NCBI GenBank assembly: GCA_015478585.1
Contig: JADMIM010000011.1
Span: 1-60,087 of the forward strand
DNA length: 60,087 nucleotides
From: Thermaceae bacterium
GTDB taxonomy: Bacteria > Deinococcota > Deinococci > Deinococcales > Thermaceae
Direction: 5' to 3'
In this document: positions 45,201-53,546 of the stretch, piece by piece
Numbering within the stretch: position 1 is the first letter of the stretch
How the letters are laid out: each line of letters starts with the position of its first letter
The notes under the pieces: model-generated
Database searches by the model: none
What the model was told of the DNA's origin: nothing
Seen by the model: the letters and a program-made list of their open reading frames with translations, nothing else
Translations under genes and position numbers: made by a program

Positions 45201-46352
45201 ATGAGCAGTCTGGTTGACGGGCGTATCGCCCCCCACGGCGGGACGCTGGTCAACCGGTTGGTGCAGGCCGACCTGCTCGAGTACGCCCACCTTCCCGCCC
45301 TCGAGCTTTCCGAGCGCAGCAGTGCCGACCTCGAGTTGATTGCCACCGGGGTTTATTCCCCCCTCGAGGGTTTTTTGGGTGAAGTCGATTATCACAGCGT
45401 AGTCGAAACCCTGCGCCTGGCGAACGGCCTACCCTGGAGTATCCCCATCACTTTGGGCGTTTCCCAAGACCAAGCCAAAAACTATCGCGACACGGTTCGA
45501 TTGACAAAAAATGGCGAGACCGTGGGACTGCTCGAGGTCTGCGAGCAGTACCAACCCGACAAACAGAAGGAGGCCCTCGAGGTCTACCGCACCACCGACC
45601 CGGCCCACCCTGGTGTGGCAGCACTGCTGGCTCAGGGAGAGATTAACCTCGCTGGGCGGGTCAGCTTGCTCGAGCTGAGCCGGGGGGAGTTTTCCGCACA
45701 TCACCGCACTCCCCAGGAGACTCGCACCCAGTTCGACCATCTGGGCTGGCACAGCGTGGTGGCCTTCCAGACCCGAAACCCCATTCACCGGGCACACGAA
45801 TACCTGCACAAGGTGGCTTTGGAGCAGATTGACGGCCTGTTTCTCAACCCCCTAGTGGGGGCTACCAAGTCCGACGATGTGCCCGCCGAAGTACGGATGC
45901 GAGCCTATGAAGTGCTGCTCGAGCGCTACTATCCCAAGGGCCGGGTGTTGCTGGGAGTTTACCCCGCCGCCATGCGCTACGCCGGGCCTCGAGAGGCCAT
46001 TTTGCACGCCCTCAGCCGCAAGAATTACGGCTGCACTCACTTCATCGTGGGGCGCGACCACGCTGGGGTAGGGAGCTACTACGGCTCCTACGCTGCCCAG
46101 GAGATTTTCAGTGTCTTTACAGCGGAGGAAATCGGCATCGAGATTCTCAAGTTCGAGCATACCTTCTACTGCAAGCACTGCGGCTCCATCGTCAGCAGCC
46201 GCACCTGTCCGCACGACGGCACGCAGCACCTGATTCTCTCGGGAAGCAAGGTGCGCGAACTATTGCGAGCTGGTTCCAGCCTGCCCGCCGAGTTCACCCG
46301 CCCAGAGGTGGCTGAGGTGTTGCGCGAAGCCTATCAGGGGGCAGTGAGTTAG
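45201..46352 (+). CDS. sat: Sulfate adenylyltransferase (ATP sulfurylase)
   Basis: This 383-residue enzyme activates sulfate with ATP to give APS. ATG 45201 ([14 protein letters not shown]) follows AGAGGTGGG; the frame reaches upstream through the terminator, which is rejected. Catalytic segments are [16 protein letters not shown] and [13 protein letters not shown]. Near the C-terminus [18 protein letters not shown] (C-x2-C-x8-C-x-H) is a probable zinc site as in thermophilic ATP sulfurylases. The stop codon abuts the transporter start. Confidence 0.95.
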   Translation: MSSLVDGRIAPHGGTLVNRLVQADLLEYAHLPALELSERSSADLELIATGVYSPLEGFLGEVDYHSVVETLRLANGLPWSIPITLGVSQDQAKNYRDTVRLTKNGETVGLLEVCEQYQPDKQKEALEVYRTTDPAHPGVAALLAQGEINLAGRVSLLELSRGEFSAHHRTPQETRTQFDHLGWHSVVAFQTRNPIHRAHEYLHKVALEQIDGLFLNPLVGATKSDDVPAEVRMRAYEVLLERYYPKGRVLLGVYPAAMRYAGPREAILHALSRKNYGCTHFIVGRDHAGVGSYYGSYAAQEIFSVFTAEEIGIEILKFEHTFYCKHCGSIVSSRTCPHDGTQHLILSGSKVRELLRAGSSLPAEFTRPEVAEVLREAYQGAVS

Positions 46353-47093
46353 ATGCTCGAGGTCTGCATGGGCTTTGGCATCGCCCTGACCATCGGGCTT
46401 TCGGGGGTAGGAGGGGGAACCCTGACCGCCCCGGTGCTGATTTTGGCACTGGGGCTACACCCGGAAATTGCAGTGGGAACGGCCCTACTGTTCTCTATCT
46501 TCGCCAAAATCCCGGCAGGTCTAGTGTACCTGCGACAGGGCCACGTGAGCTTCCCGACTCTGCGGCAAATGCTGGTGGGCGGGCTGCCTGCCGTAATTGC
46601 TGGAACGCTGCTTCTGGGCTCGCTCAAAGATCAGAAAGGCCTCATTCTGTTCTGGGTCGGCATCACCATACTGCTCTGCGCCCTGATCAACCTGGGGCTG
46701 ACCCTATGGAAAAACGCCACGCCAGGGCGCTTTGGCTTCCCGGTGACGGCCCTGGGGGCGGGGTTTATCGGCCTCGAGGTGGGTTTCTCTTCGGCGGGAG
46801 CGGGGGCGCTGGGCACTCTGCTTCTAGTGAGTGGAACCCAGCTTGCTCCAGCGGCGGTGGTGGGTACGGACATCTGGTTCGGACTGGTGCTCTCGCTGGT
46901 GGGCGGCGGTCTGCACGCCACACTGGGGCAGTTCGACCTCGCTCTGCTGGTCAAGCTCGCGGCGGGCGGACTGGTGGGCTCATGGATGGGGGCTTTCCTG
47001 GCTTCCTACGTGCCGCGCAAACCCTTCAAGCTGGGGCTGTTGCTGTGGCTAATGTTTGTCGGCTCCAACCTAGTTTATAAGAGCATCCGATAG
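46353..47093 (+). CDS. TauE/SafE-family membrane protein (sulfite/sulfate transporter)
   Basis: This 246-residue membrane protein has about eight hydrophobic segments in two repeats. GLSGVGGGTLTAPVLILALGL and the second-half GLEVGFSSAGAGALGTLLL are the family's paired Gly-rich motifs. ATG 46353 directly follows the sat stop codon. TauE/SafE proteins move sulfite, sulfoacetate or related anions. In this operon import of sulfate or export of excess sulfite are both possible; the direction is not shown by sequence. Confidence 0.88.
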   Translation: MLEVCMGFGIALTIGLSGVGGGTLTAPVLILALGLHPEIAVGTALLFSIFAKIPAGLVYLRQGHVSFPTLRQMLVGGLPAVIAGTLLLGSLKDQKGLILFWVGITILLCALINLGLTLWKNATPGRFGFPVTALGAGFIGLEVGFSSAGAGALGTLLLVSGTQLAPAAVVGTDIWFGLVLSLVGGGLHATLGQFDLALLVKLAAGGLVGSWMGAFLASYVPRKPFKLGLLLWLMFVGSNLVYKSIR

Positions 47094-47099
47094 GTGAAT

Positions 47100-47792
47100 A
47101 TGCATTACTACCCCGCTATGTTGAACCTCCAAGGCCGCCCGGTGCTGTTCGTGGGCGGTGGCTGGGAGACCGAGCACAAGGTGCGCGGCCTGCTCGAGGC
47201 CGGGGCCAAGGTCAGGCTCATCTCGCCCGAGTCGCATCCAGGACTTTCTTCCTCGAGCACTTTGATTTGGGAACATCGGGAGTATGTAGCGGGCGACCTT
47301 GAGGGCTTTCTACTGGTGGTTTCACACCCAGGGGATAAATCCCTCAACGCGAAAGTGGCTAGCGAAGCGCGGGAACGGGGCATCTGGATTAATGCCGTGG
47401 ACGACCCCCAATACTGCGACTTCATCCTGCCCTCGGTTCACCGGCAAGGTGATCTGGTTATTGCTGTGTCCACCAGCGGTGCAGCTCCAGCACTCGGGGT
47501 TCGTATCAAGCAGCATCTGGCTGAGGAATACGGCCCCGAGTACGCCGAATATCTGCGGCTGCTACGCTCCTTCCGACCTATCGTTGCCCAAACCTATCCA
47601 GATGATTTCGAGGCCCGGAAAGCAGCCTGGTATCGCATGGTGGATTCACTTGCCCTCGAGCTAATCCGTATCAGCGACCCGGAAGCCGCTAAAGCTTGTT
47701 TGTTGAACGCAATGCGTGACATCAGCGACCCCATAGGGACACAAGATCTTGCGTCCCCACCCTCCCCACAAATCGACGAGGTGATTCGGTGA
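47100..47792 (+). CDS. Precorrin-2 dehydrogenase/sirohydrochlorin ferrochelatase (CysG N-terminal type)
   Basis: This 230-residue enzyme belongs to the Met8/YlnF/CysG-N type and makes siroheme from precorrin-2. The NAD-binding start MLNLQGRPVLFVGGGWETEHKV, the VDDPQYCDFILPSVHRQGDL segment and ISTSGxAPAL-like VSTSGAAPALGVRIKQHL are family features. ATG 47100 is preferred over GTG 47094. It overlaps the methyltransferase gene by 4 bp. Siroheme is the cofactor of the sulfite reductase at the end of the operon. Confidence 0.9.
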   Translation: MHYYPAMLNLQGRPVLFVGGGWETEHKVRGLLEAGAKVRLISPESHPGLSSSSTLIWEHREYVAGDLEGFLLVVSHPGDKSLNAKVASEARERGIWINAVDDPQYCDFILPSVHRQGDLVIAVSTSGAAPALGVRIKQHLAEEYGPEYAEYLRLLRSFRPIVAQTYPDDFEARKAAWYRMVDSLALELIRISDPEAAKACLLNAMRDISDPIGTQDLASPPSPQIDEVIR

Positions 47793-48532
47793 AAGGCAAG
47801 GTTTATCTTGTGGGGGCCGGGCCGGGCGACCCGGAACTATTGACGCTGAAGGCGCTGCGGGTGCTCGAGCAAGCCGAGGTGGTGCTCTACGACCGTCTGG
47901 TCAGCCCAGAAGTCCTGGACAGGGTCAACCCTTTAGCCCAGATGGTTTACGTGGGCAAGGAACCCGGCCAGCAAGACCGGGTGCAAGAGGACATCTTCAC
48001 TTCTATGTTGGTTTATGCCAGAGCCGGGCACACTGTCGTTCGCCTGAAATCTGGCGACCCCATGGTTTACGGCAGGGGGGCTGAAGAATGGACTTTCCTG
48101 GCTGAACAGGGGATTGAAGTGGAGGTGGTTCCGGGTATCAGCTCGGCTTTAGCAGTGCCTGGACTTGCAGGAATCCCGCTAACCCTGCGGGGGGTAGCCA
48201 ATGGCTTCAGTGTGTTAAGTGGTCAAGGCAAAGCTGGCCTCAAGCCCGACTTCACAGCCTATGCCCACAGCGATACTTTGGTGATTTTGATGGGGGTCAA
48301 AGAGCGGGCCCAAATCGCTCATCAGCTCATCGCTTCAGGACGTTCCGAAAGTGAACCGGTGGCTTTTATCGAAAACGGAAGTACACCCAGAGAACACATC
48401 CTCACTGCAACTCTGCAAGACGTGGCCCAGGGGAAAACTCAGGTCGCCTCGCCTGCGGTTTGGGTGGTGGGGGAAGTGGTAAAAGTGCGGGAGCAAATCT
48501 ACGCACAGCAAGCGGCGGAAATCGTCGCCTAG
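47789..48532 (+). CDS. cobA: Uroporphyrinogen-III C-methyltransferase (SUMT)
   Basis: This 247-residue SAM-dependent methyltransferase converts uroporphyrinogen III to precorrin-2. The N-terminal VYLVGAGPGDPELLTLKALRV, LYDRLVSPEVL, the VRLKSGDPMVYGRGAEE motif and VVPGISSALAVPGLAGIPLT are diagnostic. GTG 47789 overlaps the previous stop. With the preceding gene it provides the complete siroheme branch from uroporphyrinogen III. Confidence 0.95.
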   Translation: MKGKVYLVGAGPGDPELLTLKALRVLEQAEVVLYDRLVSPEVLDRVNPLAQMVYVGKEPGQQDRVQEDIFTSMLVYARAGHTVVRLKSGDPMVYGRGAEEWTFLAEQGIEVEVVPGISSALAVPGLAGIPLTLRGVANGFSVLSGQGKAGLKPDFTAYAHSDTLVILMGVKERAQIAHQLIASGRSESEPVAFIENGSTPREHILTATLQDVAQGKTQVASPAVWVVGEVVKVREQIYAQQAAEIVA

Positions 48533-48541
48533 CCGGGAGAA

Positions 48542-48973
48542 ATGAGTATGCAGACAAAGACCGATGGCAATCAGTTGCGCTTCAACCAAGTTTTGCTCGT
48601 AGCTCTTATTCCGCTGGCCCTACTCAGCGCTCAGCCCTGGATCGTCGGCGGGCTGTTCGTGCTGATGCTTTCGCAACACCTGGGCTTCGATGGACTGGTC
48701 TGGCTCAAACAGCGTTTCCGGGTTCCCAAGCAAGTGCTGGACGAAGACCCCAGACCCCACCGCTTCGCCCGCACAGTTGGAGCTATTTTTTTGGGCCTGG
48801 CGAGTCTATCTTTCCTGCTGGGTGCGGTTCCGCTCGGCTGGGCACTTGGCTTCATCGTGGTGCTACTTGCCCTGCTCAACTTGACTACCCGCATCTGCGT
48901 GGGCTGCTTTATGTACTTCCAGTTCAGGATGCTGCAGCACCGCTTTAGTCGCCAGGAGACGGAAAATGTCTGA
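48542..48973 (+). CDS. DUF4395 membrane protein
   Basis: This 143-residue membrane protein has about four hydrophobic segments. The sequence RFNQVLLVAL, DEDPRPHRFARTVGAIFL and the C-terminal TRICVGCFMYFQ agree with DUF4395 as I know it; two cysteines (CVGC) near a membrane boundary are its main conserved feature. The function is unknown, although family members often sit beside sulfur or thiol genes. Here it lies between the siroheme genes and sulfite reductase and overlaps the latter by 8 bp. Confidence 0.75.
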   Translation: MSMQTKTDGNQLRFNQVLLVALIPLALLSAQPWIVGGLFVLMLSQHLGFDGLVWLKQRFRVPKQVLDEDPRPHRFARTVGAIFLGLASLSFLLGAVPLGWALGFIVVLLALLNLTTRICVGCFMYFQFRMLQHRFSRQETENV

Positions 48974-50666
48974 AGTCAAGCTATCCAGAGTCGAACACCT
49001 AAAAATGGCCTCGAGCCGTCTGCGGGGCCCGGTGGAGACCGAGTTGAAAAATGACTCCGACCACTTCAGCGAGGACGGCTACCAGATTCTCAAGTTTCAC
49101 GGCATCTACCAGCAGGACGACCGCGACCTGCGCAAGGCCCGCAAAGCCCAGGGGCTGGGGCCGGACTACTCCTTCATGGTTCGCGTGGCGATTCCTGGCG
49201 GGGTGCTCTCACCCCAGCAATACCTTGCCCTGGATGACCTTGCCGACCAACTGGGCAAGGCCACGCTGCGCATTACTACCCGGCAGGCCATCCAGTACCA
49301 TGGCATACGCAAGGGCGGCCTGAAACCCTTAATGCAGGTGCTAAACAACAACCTGCTGACAACCCTCTCGGCTTGCGGGGATGTGGTACGCAACATCGTG
49401 GCCTGCCCCGCGCCGTTCGTAGACCGCAACCGCGCCGAAATCATGCGCTATGCCAAGCTGCTCTCCGACCACCTCAAACCCCAAACCCGCAGCTACTACG
49501 AACTCTGGCTGGACGGAGAAAAAGCTGCCTCGGCTGAGGAAAGCGAGCCCTTGGCGGTCGCTGAAAGCGAGCCCTTGTACGGCGACACCTACCTGCCGCG
49601 CAAGTTCAAGATTGCCTTCGCCTTCCCTGGCGACAACTGCGTGGATGTTTATACCCAAGATATCGGTATTGTGCCGGTTCTGGACGAGAATAACCACTTG
49701 CAGGGTTTCACCCTTCTGGTGGGCGGTGGGCTGGGACAAAGCCAGGGGGCCAAGGACACCCACCCGGTGCTGGCAAAACCGCTCACGACCATAAGGCCTG
49801 AGCAACTACTCGAGGTCACCACAGCCATCGTCAAAGTACAGCGCGACCACGGGCGGCGCGACAACCGCAAGTTTAGCCGCATGAAGTATCTGATTGAAGC
49901 CTGGGGAATAGAAAAGTTCAGGGCCCAGGTCGAGAAGTATGTGGGCTATACCCTGCCCCAAGCGGAGCGGCTGGAGTGGCTCTCCGGCGACGACCACCTG
50001 GGCTGGTACGAACAGGGTGACGGCAAACTGTTTCTGGGGCTATTCGTGGAAAACGGGCGGGTCAAGGATAATATCCGGGCCGGGATTCGGGAAGTGGTCG
50101 AGCGCTTCGGGCCTGAATTGCGGCTGACCCCACAGCAAAACCTGCTGTTCGTCAACCTTGACCCCAGCCATAAAGCTGCCATCGAAGCGGTGTTGCGGAC
50201 ACACGGAATCGCCCTGCTCGAGACCATTCCGCTGGTGGTGCAACAGGCTATGGCCTGCCCCGCCATGCCAACCTGCGGCCTGGCTATCACCGAGAGCGAG
50301 CGGGTGATGCCGGAGGTTATTCGGGAGCTTGCAGCGGCCCTCGAGCGCCTGGGCTTGCAGGGCGGCCCAGTTCCCCACGTCCGCATGACCGGCTGCCCCA
50401 ACGGCTGTGCCCGGCCCTACAGCGCGGAAATCGGGCTGGTCGGGCGCAGCCTCAACAGCTACACCATCTATCTAGGTGGAAGCCCACTGGGAACGCGGCT
50501 AGGACAGGTTCATGCCGACAATGTAAGGCGCGAGGAGATCGTGCTCAGGCTCGAGCCCCTCTTGGTTCACTACAAACAAGCCCGGCACACCGGCGAGAGC
50601 TTCGGGGATTTCTGTGACCGAGTGGGGGTAGAAGAGCTGCGCGAACACGATGCCGTAGCTGTATAA
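48966..50666 (+). CDS. sir: Ferredoxin-type sulfite (nitrite/sulfite) reductase
   Basis: This 566-residue siroheme and 4Fe-4S enzyme reduces sulfite to sulfide. Cluster and siroheme cysteines are in ACPAMPTCGL (C-x5-C) and TGCPNGCARP (C-x3-C). The N-terminal half has LKFHGIYQQDDRD and RITTRQAIQYHGI. The duplicated ferredoxin-like halves and length match the ferredoxin-dependent class rather than CysI with CysJ. The operon supplies APS, sulfite and siroheme, so sulfite rather than nitrite is the likely substrate. Confidence 0.93.
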   Translation: MSEVKLSRVEHLKMASSRLRGPVETELKNDSDHFSEDGYQILKFHGIYQQDDRDLRKARKAQGLGPDYSFMVRVAIPGGVLSPQQYLALDDLADQLGKATLRITTRQAIQYHGIRKGGLKPLMQVLNNNLLTTLSACGDVVRNIVACPAPFVDRNRAEIMRYAKLLSDHLKPQTRSYYELWLDGEKAASAEESEPLAVAESEPLYGDTYLPRKFKIAFAFPGDNCVDVYTQDIGIVPVLDENNHLQGFTLLVGGGLGQSQGAKDTHPVLAKPLTTIRPEQLLEVTTAIVKVQRDHGRRDNRKFSRMKYLIEAWGIEKFRAQVEKYVGYTLPQAERLEWLSGDDHLGWYEQGDGKLFLGLFVENGRVKDNIRAGIREVVERFGPELRLTPQQNLLFVNLDPSHKAAIEAVLRTHGIALLETIPLVVQQAMACPAMPTCGLAITESERVMPEVIRELAAALERLGLQGGPVPHVRMTGCPNGCARPYSAEIGLVGRSLNSYTIYLGGSPLGTRLGQVHADNVRREEIVLRLEPLLVHYKQARHTGESFGDFCDRVGVEELREHDAVAV

Positions 50667-50673
50667 ACAGGTT

Positions 50674-52179
50674 TCACACATAGATTGGCAGGTTTCCGGG
50701 AGCGGGTTGGCCCTGCAAAACCCTCGCCAAAGCCCTAAGCGCTGGTTCTCGGAAACCATAGCTGATCAGGGCAGGCTGACCCAGTGTCATGACCTGGTAT
50801 GGGTTCCAAAGGGCCAGATGCACAGCGGGCTTGCCCAGCTTAAATACTGCCTGGCCCAGCCGGATTTCCCCTTCGCTAAGGAAACCCCTGGCGGTGGTGG
50901 CGAAGAGCAGGAAGTCGGCCTGTAGAGCCTTGGCATTAACTTCCGGTAGATAGCTCTGGGGATTCTCGGGGGCATAAGCCAGCACCTCTAAATCGAAAAC
51001 CGAGGCCAGATGGTAGGCTAAGTGTTCGGTAGTGGGGAGGGATTCGTAGACATTCTCCCCTACCGTAGACCGGGGGGCGACCAGCAAGACCCTATCCGTG
51101 GGCTGGGGTAGCCTTGGCTCAGCATAGGCGGTGATGCTGCGCCGGGCCGCCTCGTCCATCAGGGCCAAATCGGCTGGCTCGGTGGAGTAGGGTCGGGGCC
51201 TTCCAGGAAAGTGCTGCTCGAGCTGCTCAAGGCGCTGAACGCTCTCCCCCACCCTGGCCTGAGAGATTTCCCCGCTCTCGATAGCTCGAGCCACGGCCTG
51301 AACCTGCTGGAGCTTGGTCTCCCAGCTCCCCAGAGCCAGCACCACATCGGCTCCAGCTTGTAGCGAACGCACCGCCGCCTGCCCAGCGGGATAGTGGGCG
51401 GCAATAGCTTTCATCAGCATCGAGTCGGTAACAATTACGCCGTCGTAGCCCCACTCCTGCCGCAGCAGACCAGAAAGAATAGCCCTGGAGAGCGTGGCCG
51501 GGTTTTCTGGGTCGAGCTGGGAGTAGATGATGTGGGCGGTCATGATGGCCGGGATTCCGGCTTCCACCGCCTTGCGGAAGGGATAAAGCTCGAGCCCCTC
51601 CAGCACTTCCCTGGGCTTGTCCACGCGCGGAAGGGCTAAATGCGAGTCGAGGTAGGTATGGCCATGACCGGGAAAATGCTTGGCGGTAGCGATCACCCCC
51701 GCGCTCTGCAAGCTTTTGGCCCAGGCTAGGCCCAATTCGGCCACCCGCTTAGGGTCGCTACCAAAGCTGCGCTCCCCAATTACCGGGTTGCGCGGGTCGG
51801 TGTTGACATCGAGGCAGGGCGCGTAGTTCCAGTTGATACCCAGGCTAATCAACCCCCGCCCCACCGCGCCACCCACGGCTTCGGCCAGGGTGGGCGCACC
51901 CACCGCCCCCAGAGCCATTGCCGAGGGAGCTTGGGGGAGGTCGCTGGTGCGCAGCACTGCCCCGCCTTCTTGGTCTATGGAAATCCAGGCTTGTGGCCCC
52001 AATATGGCCCGAATTTCGCCTACCAACTGGGCCACCTGAGACCGGTTCTGGATATTTTTGCGAAACAAACAGACCCCGCCAAAGGCGTGCCGCTCGAGGT
52101 GTTTTCGGGTTTCGTCATCGAGTTGGGGGCCGGAGATATCTATGCCAAGCAACTTTCCGGCCAGGCGCAGGCTGTCCAT
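50674..52179 (-). CDS. nagZ: Glycoside hydrolase family 3, beta-N-acetylhexosaminidase (NagZ-like)
   Basis: This 501-residue GH3 enzyme has the NagZ motif KHFPGHGHTYLDSHLALP, containing the Asp-His acid/base loop, and nucleophile Asp in VTDSMLMKAI. ISIDQEGGAVLRTS and APCLDVNTDPRNPVIGERSFG are typical. No signal peptide is apparent, so cytoplasmic removal of N-acetylglucosamine from muropeptides or imported glycans is likely. ATG 52179 is preferred over the start at 52215. The C-terminal ~150 residues form the second GH3 domain, longer than in minimal NagZ. It is divergent from the glycan operon. Confidence 0.9.
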   Translation of the reverse strand: MDSLRLAGKLLGIDISGPQLDDETRKHLERHAFGGVCLFRKNIQNRSQVAQLVGEIRAILGPQAWISIDQEGGAVLRTSDLPQAPSAMALGAVGAPTLAEAVGGAVGRGLISLGINWNYAPCLDVNTDPRNPVIGERSFGSDPKRVAELGLAWAKSLQSAGVIATAKHFPGHGHTYLDSHLALPRVDKPREVLEGLELYPFRKAVEAGIPAIMTAHIIYSQLDPENPATLSRAILSGLLRQEWGYDGVIVTDSMLMKAIAAHYPAGQAAVRSLQAGADVVLALGSWETKLQQVQAVARAIESGEISQARVGESVQRLEQLEQHFPGRPRPYSTEPADLALMDEAARRSITAYAEPRLPQPTDRVLLVAPRSTVGENVYESLPTTEHLAYHLASVFDLEVLAYAPENPQSYLPEVNAKALQADFLLFATTARGFLSEGEIRLGQAVFKLGKPAVHLALWNPYQVMTLGQPALISYGFREPALRALARVLQGQPAPGNLPIYV

Positions 52180-52275
52180 AAGGATTAAGCTAACACCGCT
52201 GGAACACGGTTGCACTGCTCATCCGCCATCGATGAACGATTGGGTATCATGCGAGCAACTGGATAGGAGGCTTGG
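52180..52275. promoter_or_regulatory. Divergent control region of the glycan-use locus
   Basis: These 96 bp contain TATCAT (52245-52250) as a possible -10 for the binding-protein gene and ATAGGAGG as its ribosome site. The GH3 side has no ribosome site close to ATG 52179. No palindrome long enough to name an operator was seen. Confidence 0.4.
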
Positions 52276-53517
52276 ATGAAGCGTGGGAGGCTTTTGTTTT
52301 GGGGAATTACCGGATTGCTCTTGCTGCTACCTGCGGCGCTGGCCCAGCGCCCGATGGAGTTCGTCACTACCAATCTACAAACCTTCGCCGACTTCTTCAA
52401 ACCTCTGGTGGAGCGCTACCAAAAAGCCAATGCGGGGGTCATGCTCAAATGGACTGACCTGCCGCAAAACGCCATCCAGCAAAAGGTGTTGGCCGGAATT
52501 GCCGCCGGGAGCCCGCCTGATGCGGTGCAGATGAACTCCGACCAAATCCTCGAGCTGGCCCAGCAGGGCGCGTTGCTGCCGCTAAACGACCTGCTGGAGG
52601 CGAAAACCCTGGGGCTCTACCAGAAATCTTCCCTCGAGGCTTTTAGCTACGAGGGCAAGCTCTACGGCCTGCCCGACTACGCCTCGACCCGCATCGTAGC
52701 CTTCAATACCGACATCCTCAAAAAGGCTGGCTTAGACCCCGCCAATACCCCCAAAACTATCCCCGGCATCTTGGAGTGGGCTAAGATTATCAAGGACAAA
52801 ACCGGAATTTACGGCTTCGCGCCCCTGATTTCCGGGGCCGATTTTCTCAAAACCTTCCAGGAGGCGGGCTTGCCCATACTCGATGCCAAACGGCAAAAAG
52901 CCGTGTTCAACAGCCCTGCACATGTGGCCTTGCTCCAGCAGTACATTGACCTGCGCAAAAAAGACTACTTCCCCGAGGACGTGATGCGCCGGGGCTTCAC
53001 TGCTGCCTACGAGCTGTACACCGCCGGTAGGCTGGGCATCATCATCATCGGGCCACAGTTCATGCCCAGGCTCGAGAAGGACAGCGCCACCGTCTGGAAA
53101 GCCACCCTGGTAGCTCCGCATCCGGTGGGAGCTGGTCAGGTGGTACAGGCCAGCACCTTTGCCTATGCCGTGCCCAAAGGGGTCAGAGACCCCAAAGCCG
53201 CCGCCGCCCTGGCCGCCTGGCTGACCAACGACGAAAACCAACTGGCTTTCTCCAAACGCACCCAAACCACCTTCCCCACCACTATCAAGGCGGCTGCCGA
53301 CCCTTACTTCCACTCGGGTGGCAACGATGTCAATGCTCAGGCCCGGCTGGCTGCTGCCAAAACCATGCGCCTGGGGCGCGACCTCAGCGTGCCTGTGCCC
53401 AACTCCGCAGCCCTCAACAAATCCTTCAAGGACAACCTCGAGGCCGCCATCTTCGGCCAGAAGACCGCCAAACAGGCCCTCGATGACATCGTGAAATTTT
53501 GGAACGCCAATCTATAG
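52276..53517 (+). CDS. Sugar ABC importer, substrate-binding protein (glycan locus)
   Basis: This 413-residue SBP_bac_1 protein has signal peptide MKRGRLLFWGITGLLLLLPAALA. LVERYQKANAGVMLKWTDLP, GSPPDAVQMNSDQILELAQQG and YGLPDYASTRIVAFNTDILKKAGLDP are typical of carbohydrate-binding proteins. ATAGGAGG precedes ATG 52276. It heads an operon with a GH20-like enzyme, two permeases, a FAD enzyme and a sugar-acid kinase. The ligand is probably an oligosaccharide containing amino sugar or galactose units (inference from neighbours). Confidence 0.88.
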   Translation: MKRGRLLFWGITGLLLLLPAALAQRPMEFVTTNLQTFADFFKPLVERYQKANAGVMLKWTDLPQNAIQQKVLAGIAAGSPPDAVQMNSDQILELAQQGALLPLNDLLEAKTLGLYQKSSLEAFSYEGKLYGLPDYASTRIVAFNTDILKKAGLDPANTPKTIPGILEWAKIIKDKTGIYGFAPLISGADFLKTFQEAGLPILDAKRQKAVFNSPAHVALLQQYIDLRKKDYFPEDVMRRGFTAAYELYTAGRLGIIIIGPQFMPRLEKDSATVWKATLVAPHPVGAGQVVQASTFAYAVPKGVRDPKAAAALAAWLTNDENQLAFSKRTQTTFPTTIKAAADPYFHSGGNDVNAQARLAAAKTMRLGRDLSVPVPNSAALNKSFKDNLEAAIFGQKTAKQALDDIVKFWNANL

Positions 53518-53546
53518 TGCCAACCCCGACCTAGGTAGCGTCATCC

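Noticed and set aside
44995-45204. 69-codon frame between cysH and sat
   Set aside because: It runs through a palindrome, a dispersed repeat and a hairpin with T-run; this is regulatory DNA, not coding.
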